A stretch of 64,000 nucleotides of DNA. Origin: Eopsaltria australis. Taxonomy: Eukaryota > Chordata > Aves > Passeriformes > Petroicidae. Within the stretch, counting starts at the first letter, position 1. The number at the start of each line of letters is the position of its first letter. Shown here one piece after another: positions 49,627 through 60,593 of the stretch. The notes below the pieces were generated by a model. The model searched no databases. It saw only the letters and a program-made list of their open reading frames with translations, and had not been told where the DNA came from. The translations under genes were made by a program, and so were the position numbers. The stretch spans positions 5,174,501 to 5,238,500 of the forward strand of contig JAVTVJ010000072.1 of assembly GCA_034509425.1 (NCBI GenBank), given 5' to 3'.

Positions 49627-51483
49627 CTGCTGAGAAGGGAAGCAGCACCAAGGGGGAAGAAAAAAAATAAAACCATTATGATTTTTTACTTAGGAGTCAC
49701 TGACTTCCAGAGAAGTATCTTCCAGAGACACAATTTAATGCTGGCAAACACGCAAGCCCTTTTTTACTGCTTTGAGGAAATTTGGCACAATACCTTGGTG
49801 TCTCAATAAATGATTCAGTATTGAATACTACAGTGAATTTGTCAGAATATTTTTGATAGGATATTTCACTTTGATTCACGTGGCTAACTTGAGAGCTACA
49901 CAGGTACCTTTAATACTTTTTCCATCATGTGGCTGACTATTTCTTGCAGCACGTTTTTCCCCTCACTGAAGTCTTGCTTTTTTCACAGCTTTTCTCTCAT
50001 GCTTTCAGAGCCATCTGTGCTTTCTCATTGTTTTCTTGCAAGGGCCCCGAAGAGAGGCTGTTTTACCAGCCCTCTCTGGCTGTAACATTTTTTCTTGTTA
50101 ATGAACACATTCATTCAAGAAAGTAGCAGAAAACAAAAAGCACTGAAGACAGGGCTACTGTGGGACAAGTTCTTTGTCAGTGTAAAATAATAAGGCTCCA
50201 TTAAAGCAAACGATACTACAGAATCCTACATGAGCAGAGTCTGGCCAGCAAGCACTTATGTACACAGTACTGAACAGACTAGAAGTAGCTGTGCTGTATC
50301 TCATTTGTAACATTTGAACACCAATAAAAAAAAAAAGAACACTTATAAAAGTTAAAACAACAAATGTCATCAAAAAGTGACCAGTAGTAGGGCAAAGCGT
50401 GAGAAGCGGCAGAGTGTGACATCTGTAATGGTTAAAAGTAAGACAATTTGCTGGAAACTCCTGTGTTATATGGCCCAGCAATAACACTGCCCTTAGAGAG
50501 TTTAAATAAGAGATGTCAATGGAGTCAAATATGTCACATGATAATGGACTCCTGCTGCTACATAAATGCTGAGGCATTAAATGTGAAGCATTTACTGAAA
50601 ATAAATGTTGGAACAAAGCCAAGAGGTTTCTTTCTAAACTGTGAGGCATTTGTAATGTAAGCAATTATGTATGACAGAATGTCATATCTGTATGTCTTAG
50701 GCATTTTATGAAACATGAGGTCAAAGGCATGAACTGAAGTGCACTGAGTGCATTATGGCACTTGAAGAATTATTCTCTTAATGTACTGAAAAATGAGTTC
50801 CAATATGCGGGGTCATTATCTCATAACTTGACCCATTATAAAATCACTTTGCTTGCTAGAAGTATAATCCTGGTGTCCTCACTTGGGCAAAGCTCTCACC
50901 AATCTGAACAAGCTACCAGGCAGATAACAACAGAGAATGTTGGGAGAATGTTTTTCAGTTTTCCTGTGTAAGTAAATGTGGTGCCACATGCAGCTGAAGC
51001 TACAGTTTCTTTTATTGTCTCTAGGTATGTATGGTATTCCTTTGAGATCATCAGTTCTTTTTTTTTTAAGTAGTTATCTAAAGACTCAGCAGATATTGAT
51101 TTGTAATAAAAGTGAGGAAAAAATTTTAAAAAACCCCTTTATATGGGCAACTGATGTGAAACTGTTGGAGGACTATATGAAAATCAAATGTCTTCAGGAT
51201 TTAGAAACATGAGGAGACACTTAACCAACCTGACAGTACTTTGGTTCTAGACGAACTTCATGGCTTCAGATGCATTCAGTACTGCCTGGCCTATCTCCAT
51301 TTATTAGCATTTCCATGTACTGTTTCTGTATTTCCATTTACCAGGAAACCAATCATGACCTTCAAGGCACAGAATACACCCAGGGCTAGTGCTTTTGTAG
51401 ATAAAATTTGTGCCAAATGTTCAAATCATCTGATGAGTGTTACCTATATTTTACTACCCTGTGGTACTCTGAAGGGTGACATT

Positions 51484-51499
51484 AAAAAAAAAAAAAAAA
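51484..51499. repeat. Poly(A) run, 16 nt
   Basis: A homopolymer within the intron. No retrocopy seen beside it. Confidence 0.9.
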
Positions 51500-51673
51500 G
51501 AGGTAATACAAAAATACTTATTTCCAGACTTTCGTTCTGCAGAGAAATGTAGTTTTTTTCCCCAAGTTACAAAAGTTTCCAAACTCACAGCATTAACAGA
51601 ATTAAGGCAACTTCAAACAGTGAGCATTGAAAGCACATGAATAGGATTATTCAGGAAAAAGACCGCCTCTCAC

Positions 51674-51812
51674 CCATTGTGCTCTTCCTCTTCTCTTCCC
51701 TGTCTTCTGTCCTGTTTGGCATGGCAGGAGTGGGTGGAGCAGATGCAGTTGGTGGAAGAGGGGCACGCCTCTTCTTTTTCCTTAAATCATCCAGGGATGC
51801 TCCTTGTGATAT
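51674..51812 (-). CDS. COBL: COBL internal exon with KRAP motif
   Basis: Most upstream COBL exon visible. Cordon-bleu is a cytoplasmic actin nucleator acting at the neuronal and epithelial cell cortex. The minus strand reads in phase 0 from an acceptor ending GCTAG into [20 protein letters not shown], then a Pro/Ala/Thr stretch, and ends [15 protein letters not shown] at a donor G|GTGAGA (phase 1). KKKRRAP is the KRAP-type motif; in COBL such motifs are known to bind SH3 proteins such as syndapin and Abp1. The end NRTED..KSTMG is strongly reminiscent of mammalian COBL. The phase-1 end joins the GT start of the exon at 48719 to give KSTMG-DGRQVPQKPP. The preceding exon must end in phase 0 and was not found up to 64000. 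Confidence 0.92.
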
Positions 51813-54800
51813 CTAGCAATGTTGAAAAATAAGCACAGTAAAGGATATATTTTGTTGATGTTGGAAATTGTCAGTAACAAAAAAATAGTGTTAGCCGTAT
51901 GACCTAATTTCTCTCCTACTTTCTAGTGTAGTATATTTATAATGAGCATTCATAGTGACAACAGGAGATTAAAGAATTACAGTAATATTGCACTCAGATA
52001 AGGAAAGAGACAAGAACTGCAGATGAGTGTCACAGCAGAAATACCAGTCTGGTAGGCATTTGATGGTTTTGGAAAAAGTGAACTAGAGAGCCCAACACTC
52101 AGCAAAGCAGAGTATGACACTATGTGTGTTGTTAAGCTTGAGCCATAACATGACCTTCTTTTTCCATTGGTTTCTTCAAACCTTAAATTATGGTTAAATA
52201 CTCCAGTTGGCATGTATAGTGAATAAACTCTTTCTCATTTCTTTTATTTTTGTCTCAAATTCTTGTGTAAGGACTTCTGAGAGAAGAATCAGAATTGAAT
52301 GTTTGCTTGCACAATGATATGAGATCATACTGTACTCTATTCATGCCTACTGGACTTCACAGACATGCTTTTGAAGATCTGTAACACCTTGGCTTCCAAT
52401 AATTGCAACATGCTGGTTGATATGCCAAGACTTCATTACTGTTTATGCTGCTTTTAAAAAACATGAAAAATGTTATTACAAATGACTTGGGTTTCACTGG
52501 GTTGCATAATATTTTCTGTAGTTTGTTGGAACTTAGCTCTACTTCCTTTTTCTGGAAAAAAAATCATAATAAAACCATGTAGGAAAATCTGTGGAATTTT
52601 TATATTTGGAAAGTACTGACAACACTAGCCAGTACCAGGCTTTGCTGAGGCAGAGAGTAATGGTGGCTGCCCACATATGACATGCTGCTGGCATTCCTCC
52701 AAAGAAGCCTTCACTTCTTTGATTTAACTGCTCTGTCTGTTCTGATACTTCTGTATCTAATACATTACAAATGTGGGTGGTTTTGTACTATTTCAAAGGC
52801 CAAACTAATAAAACTAGGAAGAACAACAATAATATATTCATAACATTTTCTTTAATCAGAGGATTAGTGGATCCTTAAAATACAATTGTTGTGGGAGATT
52901 TCATTGAACGAATAGTAGCTTCACATTGCTTAAATCCACCATCAGAGTTCAGAGGAAAGGCACTCCTTTACAGGTTTCCTTCCCTATGTTGAATAAAAAA
53001 TCTGAGAATAAATGAATGTTACAAAGATTAGGATATGAATAGTGTCTCCTTCATTTAGCCTTCCTTTTTAAAAGCACTCAGGAGAGTCTTGGATGACAAA
53101 ACAGAACCCTTTTGTTCCCACTTTTCAGGATGTTGCTTTAACCACCATGCCACATGACAACTGGACACTCACCACCCCTTGGTGAACCTGCATCCTGCAT
53201 GGGAGAAACTTGGCAGTAACTACACTGGACATAGAGCACAGCAACCAGGATGAGCTGCAGCTTCACAGCAAACAAAGAAAGTATTCTGGTCCTACTTCCT
53301 ACTATCATGGGTTATGTCAGCATTTTATATTAAATTTCCACCAGATACAGTGCATGACAAAAGCCATTGAGGCCAATCTAGACAAAGTCAGGCATAGTAA
53401 ATGGGCAATAATGTTAGGAGTAACTAGAGATTTTGTAGGCTTACATTTTGGTCACCAAACTTCACAGAATTTAAAAAAACATTGGACTTATACCCAGAAA
53501 AGAGCACCACACCAAATGCACAGAATGCTTGGATACAGCAAAATTTTAGAGCTCCACTGGAAAACTTTTGCCCAATGTTATAGTGTTGCTCCATAATAAG
53601 ATGGGACACTTCGACTGACAAAGAAACTGCCTGTAGTGATTAGGAACTACCCACAACTAACTGAAGTTGAAACAGAATGTGCAAAATTGAGCTGAACATG
53701 GGAAACTCTGCTCAGTGAAACACTCATCAGGCTTTGGTTTCAAGGGGAATTACAACAAGGATAGCCACCTAATACTGCATTCTTCTCTACTGAAGAAATT
53801 GGCAAGTACACACTTTGAAAAAAAACCCCATTCTTCCTCATTGCATTTTAAATAACTAACAACATGTAGGCACTTGACACTGTATCTTGATTCTTCAGAA
53901 CACTACCAGACAGAAAAAAAAAGGAAAATTATCGAAGTGGGGATTTTGATTACTACAGAGACTGCAAAATTCAGTAGCTATGGAGAACTTGAATCATCTG
54001 GGAGTCAGGCACCACCTGAACTTTTCCAGCAGTTCACAAGTGTAAGGTTGACTTTCGCAGTTGTTTAATGGCATTTTGCAGCTTCCACCTTCACTCTTCC
54101 CTCCCTAGACAGAAAGGGGCAAAAAATGGTTGGACCGGTGATTTAAAAAGAGAAAGCTAGGAAATCTTGAGAATTGAGGAAGAAAGTAAGGAAATCTGTC
54201 TTCCCACTTAAAATATTAGAGATCACTAATCCCCCTTCTCCAGGTACCAGATGAGTGAAGGATGTTAGCTTGGAATAGTGAAATTTCTCAAAGACACTTA
54301 ACTACTTTCCTGTGAAGAAAGGATTCTTGTTAAAAGACAGCTTATCTTTTTCAGCTCTATGTATTCTCACTTAGTCAAATCTTTTGAGGAACATTAGAGA
54401 GATGTATGGATGAACAGGCTGCTACAGTTAAAGAATAGGCTAGGAAATAGCTAGTGCATGACTGCAATAATGAAAGTTTGGGAAATACACACAAAAATTG
54501 CTTTTATTATGCTGTCAGCTAAGTGCAGTATTCTTCACAAACACCATAAAGGAGATGAAAAGCTTGTTTAAAGCTGGTCACACTACAATGTATATAAGAA
54601 GTGTCTAGTTCAAGAACAGGTCATAAAAATTGTTAAAAGTAGCTTTTCTTTAATCCCAATTTTGGTAAACCTATGAGGCTAAACATAAATGGAAAAAGCA
54701 CAAAGAACATTCTGTTTCTTTCTTCCAATTGTATATACAAAACCAATAGAACTTGAAAATAATTTGTTATGGCTGGCTGCTTCTTTTATAAAGAAATCAA

Positions 54801-55097
54801 GCCTCAACAACATTATTTGGAGTAATTTCCCATTGAAACTTTGTTACAGGAGTCCCTCTCTGAGTCTAACAGAATATTTCCTAGTCTTAGCACTTGTGCT
54901 TCACTTATATTTATCAACAAGAAATTACTAATTCAGCTCCTGTTACAACAAATAGAGAATTTTAAAAGAAGTTCATTAAGTTCTGGCTATAATTAATACC
55001 ATGAACTGAGCTAGAGATGAATAAAAGAGGTCAAAGGGACCCAAATCTGAAAAATAGTGTAATTTCTTTTCTCCTACTGATTAGACCACATACAATT

Positions 55098-55118
55098 AAA
55101 AAAAAAAAAAAAAAAAAA
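55098..55118. repeat. Poly(A) run, 21 nt
   Basis: Uninterrupted A homopolymer. No attached element recognised. Confidence 0.95.
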
Positions 55119-57952
55119 GGATTCAGGGCTCACATGCTCTTTGAAAAATACTTCCAATATTGCAGACAAAATATCTTAGCAATGTGCTGAATGTGTTTTC
55201 CTACTGTGAAAGCTCAACATACTTATCAAAATCTGAGGGCTCTAGATAAGATTTGAGAATATATTTAGAGCATAACAACAACAACAATCATGGGGAAGTT
55301 ACTTGTTAAAATTGTGTGAAAAAGAATCCTACAAGGCCAATGCTTGAAGTTTTCAATCAGTAGCATTTCACAGTCACCTTACTTGGAAACAATCTGTGGA
55401 CACTGTAAGAGTGCATGTATAAATTGAGTTTAAGTTTCCTCATGTGTAAAAGTCCAGTATTTTCTTTGGGTCAGGTTGCACTGAATATGAAGTAATGAAA
55501 AATATTAAAGGAGGCCCAAGGAAACAAAAGTCACCACTACTGAAAATTCATCAAGCATTCAAAGACAAGGAGGTTCTCAGATAAATTTCCAGTATGAGCT
55601 CCACTCCTTTGCCTGCCTGTCCTCTACTTACAGGCCAGACATTGGTTTTGTATTTGTCAGCCCTTCCCTTTTAAACTTTCTAACAGAATGCTTATTTATA
55701 AAAGTACTAAGAAATCTGGTAAATGCCAACTTTCTTTCATCCACAGACCCAACTAGGCCCAAATTCATTGCAGGTTTATGGCTCCCAAAACTGAGCCTCC
55801 TTCTGTAAGCCAGAAACTGTACCACTAATTTGCCTAGTTTGTGTTTCAAAATCCAAACCAGTCATTCCAGTATTTTTATAAACATTGCAAGGAACATTTG
55901 TCTTATGGCAACAGATTTTTCCTTCTACTATCACTCCTATCATTTTGCCATAGAAAAGGAGAAACCTTGAAAATCTAAGAATTTTCCAGTCTTGATATTT
56001 AACAAAGTTCTCTTTAAAGCAATTTTCTTTCTGTTTAAACAACACAGCCACAGATGATATAGACATATCAGCAATAGAATCATGTCTGGAATAATGTTTG
56101 CTTTTCAGGGATGTCATGATTGTCGAGCATATGCAAATAGAAAATTGTACAGCATATGATATAAAGAGCGTGAATAAAGCCCTTATACTCTCTTGCTTCT
56201 TTCTCCTTTTTTTATGCAATATTATGCATCAGGACAATATATTGTTTTGTAGAGGAACTGGCTAATTTGTATAGAAATTGTCTTATTCATGTTAACAATG
56301 AATGACTGTAGAAATTATTTGTAGAAGTGAAGAAAAAGAATTTGAAAAAGCACACACGGTTCAATCACCGGCATGCCCTCATCACAAACTGGTTCCATCA
56401 TCCCACACTGACTAGACACAAACTGATTTAAGAGAGCCAGTTTCTGATACACCTGCTAGTGATGACATTGTGTGGGGTCAGAATGCCTCTTGAATTACAA
56501 AAATGTTTAAATGCAATCCAAAGGGAAAAAACCAGAGCTAACCTGTAAGTGAACAAACAACAGTTACCACACAAGCTATGTGTGGGGCCATTCCAAACTT
56601 CTTCCCCTTGCAAAGAATTTTAAGAAATCTTGAAGTAATTAAGAGCCATTTTACAAGAAGTTCTAAAAGTAAAAAGACACATTTCACAAATTGGCTTTAA
56701 ACTCTTGACATAACCATAGCCGCACTAATCCTTTATAACATTCCATGAAAGACAAGTGGTAGACTGGTATGTAGGAAAGATTTATGAGCTTAGATTTAAA
56801 GACATTTTCCTATGACATAACTTAAAGCAGTTGAGAAGAAAATATTTTGATCCAAGAGGAGTTGTTCTAGGAACATCAGGGAGATAAATCTTTCAGCTGC
56901 AGAATGGAGACATAAATCTGCCCACTAAACTTGATGATATAAAAGCTATTCTGCTCAGCTGATTCTGCATTTTCACAGGGCAACAGATGCTTCAACATGC
57001 CTAGCACTAGAAACCACAAGAAGTCCCAACTGAACGTTAATGTGTCTTAAACAACATTTACTCATATGTCTAATATTCCTTGGACAGGTCATACATTATT
57101 AGTCTTTTCACTGCCATATACTGACAAAGGAAAATTCAGTGAGCTCTCAAAACTGGGTGTATGAGCAACTCATGAGGCTGACTGCTGTAAAGCTACATTG
57201 AAGAAAAATGTCTATTCAGCACTAAACTTCTCTACCTTCTTTCCTTATTGGGTAGTATCCTGTTTAATTTGATTAAAAAAATGAATGTTTAATCCATAAG
57301 TAAACAAGTGCACTAAAACAAAAGTATATTAGAAACTGCACTCAAAGACAGCAGACTGATGTCTCCCAGAAGCGTGTCCTTACGTTGCAGAATGCATTTG
57401 CGTGGGTTATTTACAATCCTTACTAGGATCCCATGCAACACAACAACATACTACAGAAACAATAGACACAGAGATAATAAAAAATCTAGCACACTAAAAC
57501 ACTTCTAAGAGGGTATTATTTGGAAAACTTGTGATTTTGATAAAATGCGTAGAAAGAACTACAGTCTAGAAATTAGTAAGCAGTTTCTCTGTATTGGTCA
57601 TTTTGCTTCTGTACAGATTGTTTTTTCATTGTTGGATCTTACAAGCCTGACAATAAAAAGAATAACAATAGGATTAGTTTTAAGTAAGTCATATGAACAA
57701 GTATGCTGGGATAGCAAGACTGATATTTGGACTGATCAGACATGATAGCTTGTATGACTCTAGACACATCACTCTCCTGGGGAACAGATTTAGATGGGAG
57801 ACTCCCAAGCCATTGCCAACATGAGTTTAAGTCCACAATAACAGCAAGCAACTCTTGGAACAGGATAACCATGTTTCAGTCCTGGCAACACCACTCTCTA
57901 TTAGGGGGCTTCCTCCTGACTTTGAAACTCTGCACCATGCTTCCTTGTACTG

Positions 57953-57982
57953 TGCAGGTGTACAAGGATTTGTACACCTGCA
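57953..57982. repeat. Perfect 13-bp stem, 4-nt loop inverted repeat
   Basis: TGCAGGTGTACAA, then GGAT, then TTGTACACCTGCA. Every stem position pairs. Each arm contains an E-box (CAGGTG and CACCTG). Confidence 0.95.
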
Positions 57983-59454
57983 GAATTTTATAACAAAATT
58001 TAGTATCGATTTTCAAAAAATCAAGCTGTGACTGCAAAAACACCTTGGTCTCAATAACAGATAAAAGCTTAAGCATTACTGAATTTTACAGAAATTGCTA
58101 TGTTCTTGTGCTATTTTATTCATAAAATGAGGAAGACAAAAGCCAAGGATGTCCTTGAGTACTTGGCTGATTGGTGACAGAAAGCTAAATCAGTTAACAC
58201 AAGAAAGCCAGTACAGGGTGAAAGGGCAAGCTCATTTTTCCATCTGTTTTTATAGAACACACCCTTTGTGAAATGTCACAGTCAAGGACAGCTAAAAATT
58301 AATGTCATTCTAATCTTAAAACCCTTTAACTTGTTCAGTTAAAAGTGTCAGACAGGAAACTATCCATAAACAAATCCGAGATGTTAAATTACTAAGATAG
58401 CTGTGATTTCCTTCTTTGCAAAATCTCACTTCTAGCTGCAGTATTATTTCCACTCAAGGAAATCACTTTACAACACCAAATATTTTCACATGCATTGAAA
58501 CATGTAGACTACACAAGTCTGCGGATGTTTGCTTTGGCAAAGAATTGAACTTCCTCTGTTTCTCTGAATACAATGTAATTCTCCTCATTTATGTCTTCAT
58601 TTAGGGGGAAAAAACCAACAAAACCCCTTCAAACACTTAAAATCATATTTAAAAGCCACCACAAACTGATTTGCTAACAAGATTCATTTCTCCTCCAGAG
58701 AAGCTAAACAAAAAAAGCAAAATCAACCTCCAGATTTTAATCTCATATTTTTGCTCATCTTTTTAGCTAGAACTATACAATTAACAGAACAAATGAACAT
58801 TAATATGAGTGTAAGATGCACAGTAGCAATGCAGTTCATATTTAATATGACAACTTTCTCAGTGAATTTGATATGATCAATGCCATCTTCTTAAGTGACT
58901 CCCTTTTGGAAAGGCACTAGACTAAGAATTTTACACATTATCTTTTCTTTCTCAGTCTCGCATCCTGGATTATAGGCTGGATGACTGGCTGCTCTGCTTG
59001 TCTTTCCTTAAAAATCTCAGTGATATCATGAAGATTTGCACAAGTTATTTTGCATCTTTGTCCAATATTCTGCCAAAAGGATGTGCTGTAGCCTAAAATC
59101 TGTTAGGGCCAGAAAGTGGAAGGGAATTCACACAAACATATGATAAGGAGCATGGAGAACACTATCCTTTCTACTTCCGGTAAGCGACATCCTTCCCTGG
59201 AGCTTTCAGGTTTCCCTCTAGACTTACAACTTCCTTCTGTAGAGACAGCCAAGTTGAATTTTTAGTGCTTAGCACTAAGTCCTAGGCAATCACCTTGGCA
59301 GTCTTCTCAACTTAGAGAAAAACGTAACTGACTATTTCCAGTGTCCTACTCCCTTCAATCAGCCTTCTCCTTTCGCAGACACATAGAATGCCTGGGAAAC
59401 ATGGCTTAGGCAGTAAGTCAAGGGATAGTTTCTGATTCCTTTCCGAGTCAATAG

Positions 59455-59600
59455 GACCTTAGAATGGTTTGGGTTAGAAGGGACCCTTAATGACCACCTC
59501 ATTTGTGCCATGCCTTCCCACTGCCCCCTTCAAATTTCCACTCAAGTCTAGCTCTTTCCAGCATTTATGAATGCCAGACTAAAGCCCCTGTATTTCCATA
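59455..59600 (-). mobile_element. Small degraded CR1 fragment
   Basis: TTAGAATGGTTTGGGTTAGA followed by AGGGACCCTTAATGACCACC matches the antisense CR1 3' region ('ggttggaagggacctt.. gatcatc'). The right limit is uncertain. Confidence 0.6.
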
Positions 59601-59996
59601 ACATTCTGAAAGCAAGAAGAGGGAAAAATAGCAAAGTGGTACCACAGTGTCAATTAAATATATTACTAGGACTGTAGCATAACATGGCTCTACCTCAAGC
59701 TACCCCCTACAAGTACAAAATTTTATTATCCAAAATTAAAAATAGACTCTGCTATGAAGACTTGTTTGAGGAACCCATCATGGTACACTGCTTGTTACCC
59801 ACACCTGGAATTGTCAGCAAGATAGAGCTGAGCAGGACTCAGGGGTTGTCTACTGGGTCTCAGGAGGTGAGAGATTACATTCTTATTAAGACAGGCATAC
59901 TGCAAAGGAAATGAGGTGCCTATTTCTCTCAGTGACCAATGGCAACTTTAAAAAGGATGGTGTCAAACTCTTTACTGTGGTGCTCAGCAACAGGTT

Positions 59997-60002
59997 ATGG
60001 AG
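59997..60002. repeat. Left target-site duplication of the LTR
   Basis: ATGGAG directly before TGTTGCG; it is repeated right after the LTR at 60588-60593. Confidence 0.92.
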
Positions 60003-60587
60003 TGTTGCGTTCCCTGCTTTATCCTGTCCCGGTACCGGCGGCAGAGCGCTAGCGTGAACCTGGGAGGCTTTTCGCGTTCTGGAAAGCCTCCCCGGTGAGC
60101 CTACGGAGGGCACCGCTAGTCTGCGTCCCGGTCTGAGGAGATGTTGCCCTCAGAGCACTGCGAGATCGCAAAGAACTCCCAGAGAAGGAGGTCTCTTGGT
60201 ATGTGAGTTCGGTAGGTTTATTACCTCCAAGGGGAGCACATGGATCCAAGAGCCAAGAACAGCTCATTACATGGGTATTTAAGGGAGGAACAACATCCAA
60301 TAAACTGAGGGCAAAGGGGCAATACAGGGGAGGGGCCGGGGTACATGGCCGAATGGGGTTTAGGGAGGGGAGGGGGAAGAGAGAACAACGAATGAACAAT
60401 GGAGTGACAGGGAATTTCCCAGAGCGGGGAAACATAACAGACAAATCAAGGAACCAATAGCAGGAACTTGGGGTTCGTGGCTTGGTGGTCCAAACCACTG
60501 CCTTTGGGAGCTTCGGAGGGAAACTCTCTGTCTGTGGAACATGCCACCGGAAGTCCTCGTCCTTCCTGGTTCCGAACCACCGCAACA
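60003..60587 (-). mobile_element. Solo LTR of an endogenous retrovirus
   Basis: A 585-bp element with terminal inverted repeats TGTTGCG...CGCAACA (60003-60009, 60581-60587), flanked by a perfect 6-bp target duplication ATGGAG. It is much richer in GC and CpG than its surroundings. Read on the minus strand it has a TATA-like TTAAATA at 60282-60276 and AATAAA at 60222-60217, the spacing of a U3-R-U5 layout (U3 about 335 bp, R about 50 bp, U5 about 195 bp). No gag, pol or env sequence is present, so it is a recombined solo LTR. Six-bp duplications are typical of alpha- and beta-type avian ERVs. The long minus-strand frame here is not a gene. Confidence 0.9.
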
Positions 60588-60593
60588 ATGGAG
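60588..60593. repeat. Right target-site duplication of the LTR
   Basis: ATGGAG directly after CGCAACA, identical to 59997-60002. Confidence 0.92.

Larger units (their letters stand above)
48720..51673 (-). other. COBL: COBL intron around the candidate cassette exon
   Basis: 3-kb intron, phase 1 on both sides, carrying the candidate cassette exon at 49504-49626 and an A run at 51484-51499. No transposable element recognised. Confidence 0.8.

Noticed and set aside
53210..53596. 128-residue plus-strand open frame
   Set aside because: No recognisable domain, no promoter, splice or poly(A) support, and inside a COBL intron on the opposite strand. Length is possible by chance in 64 kb.
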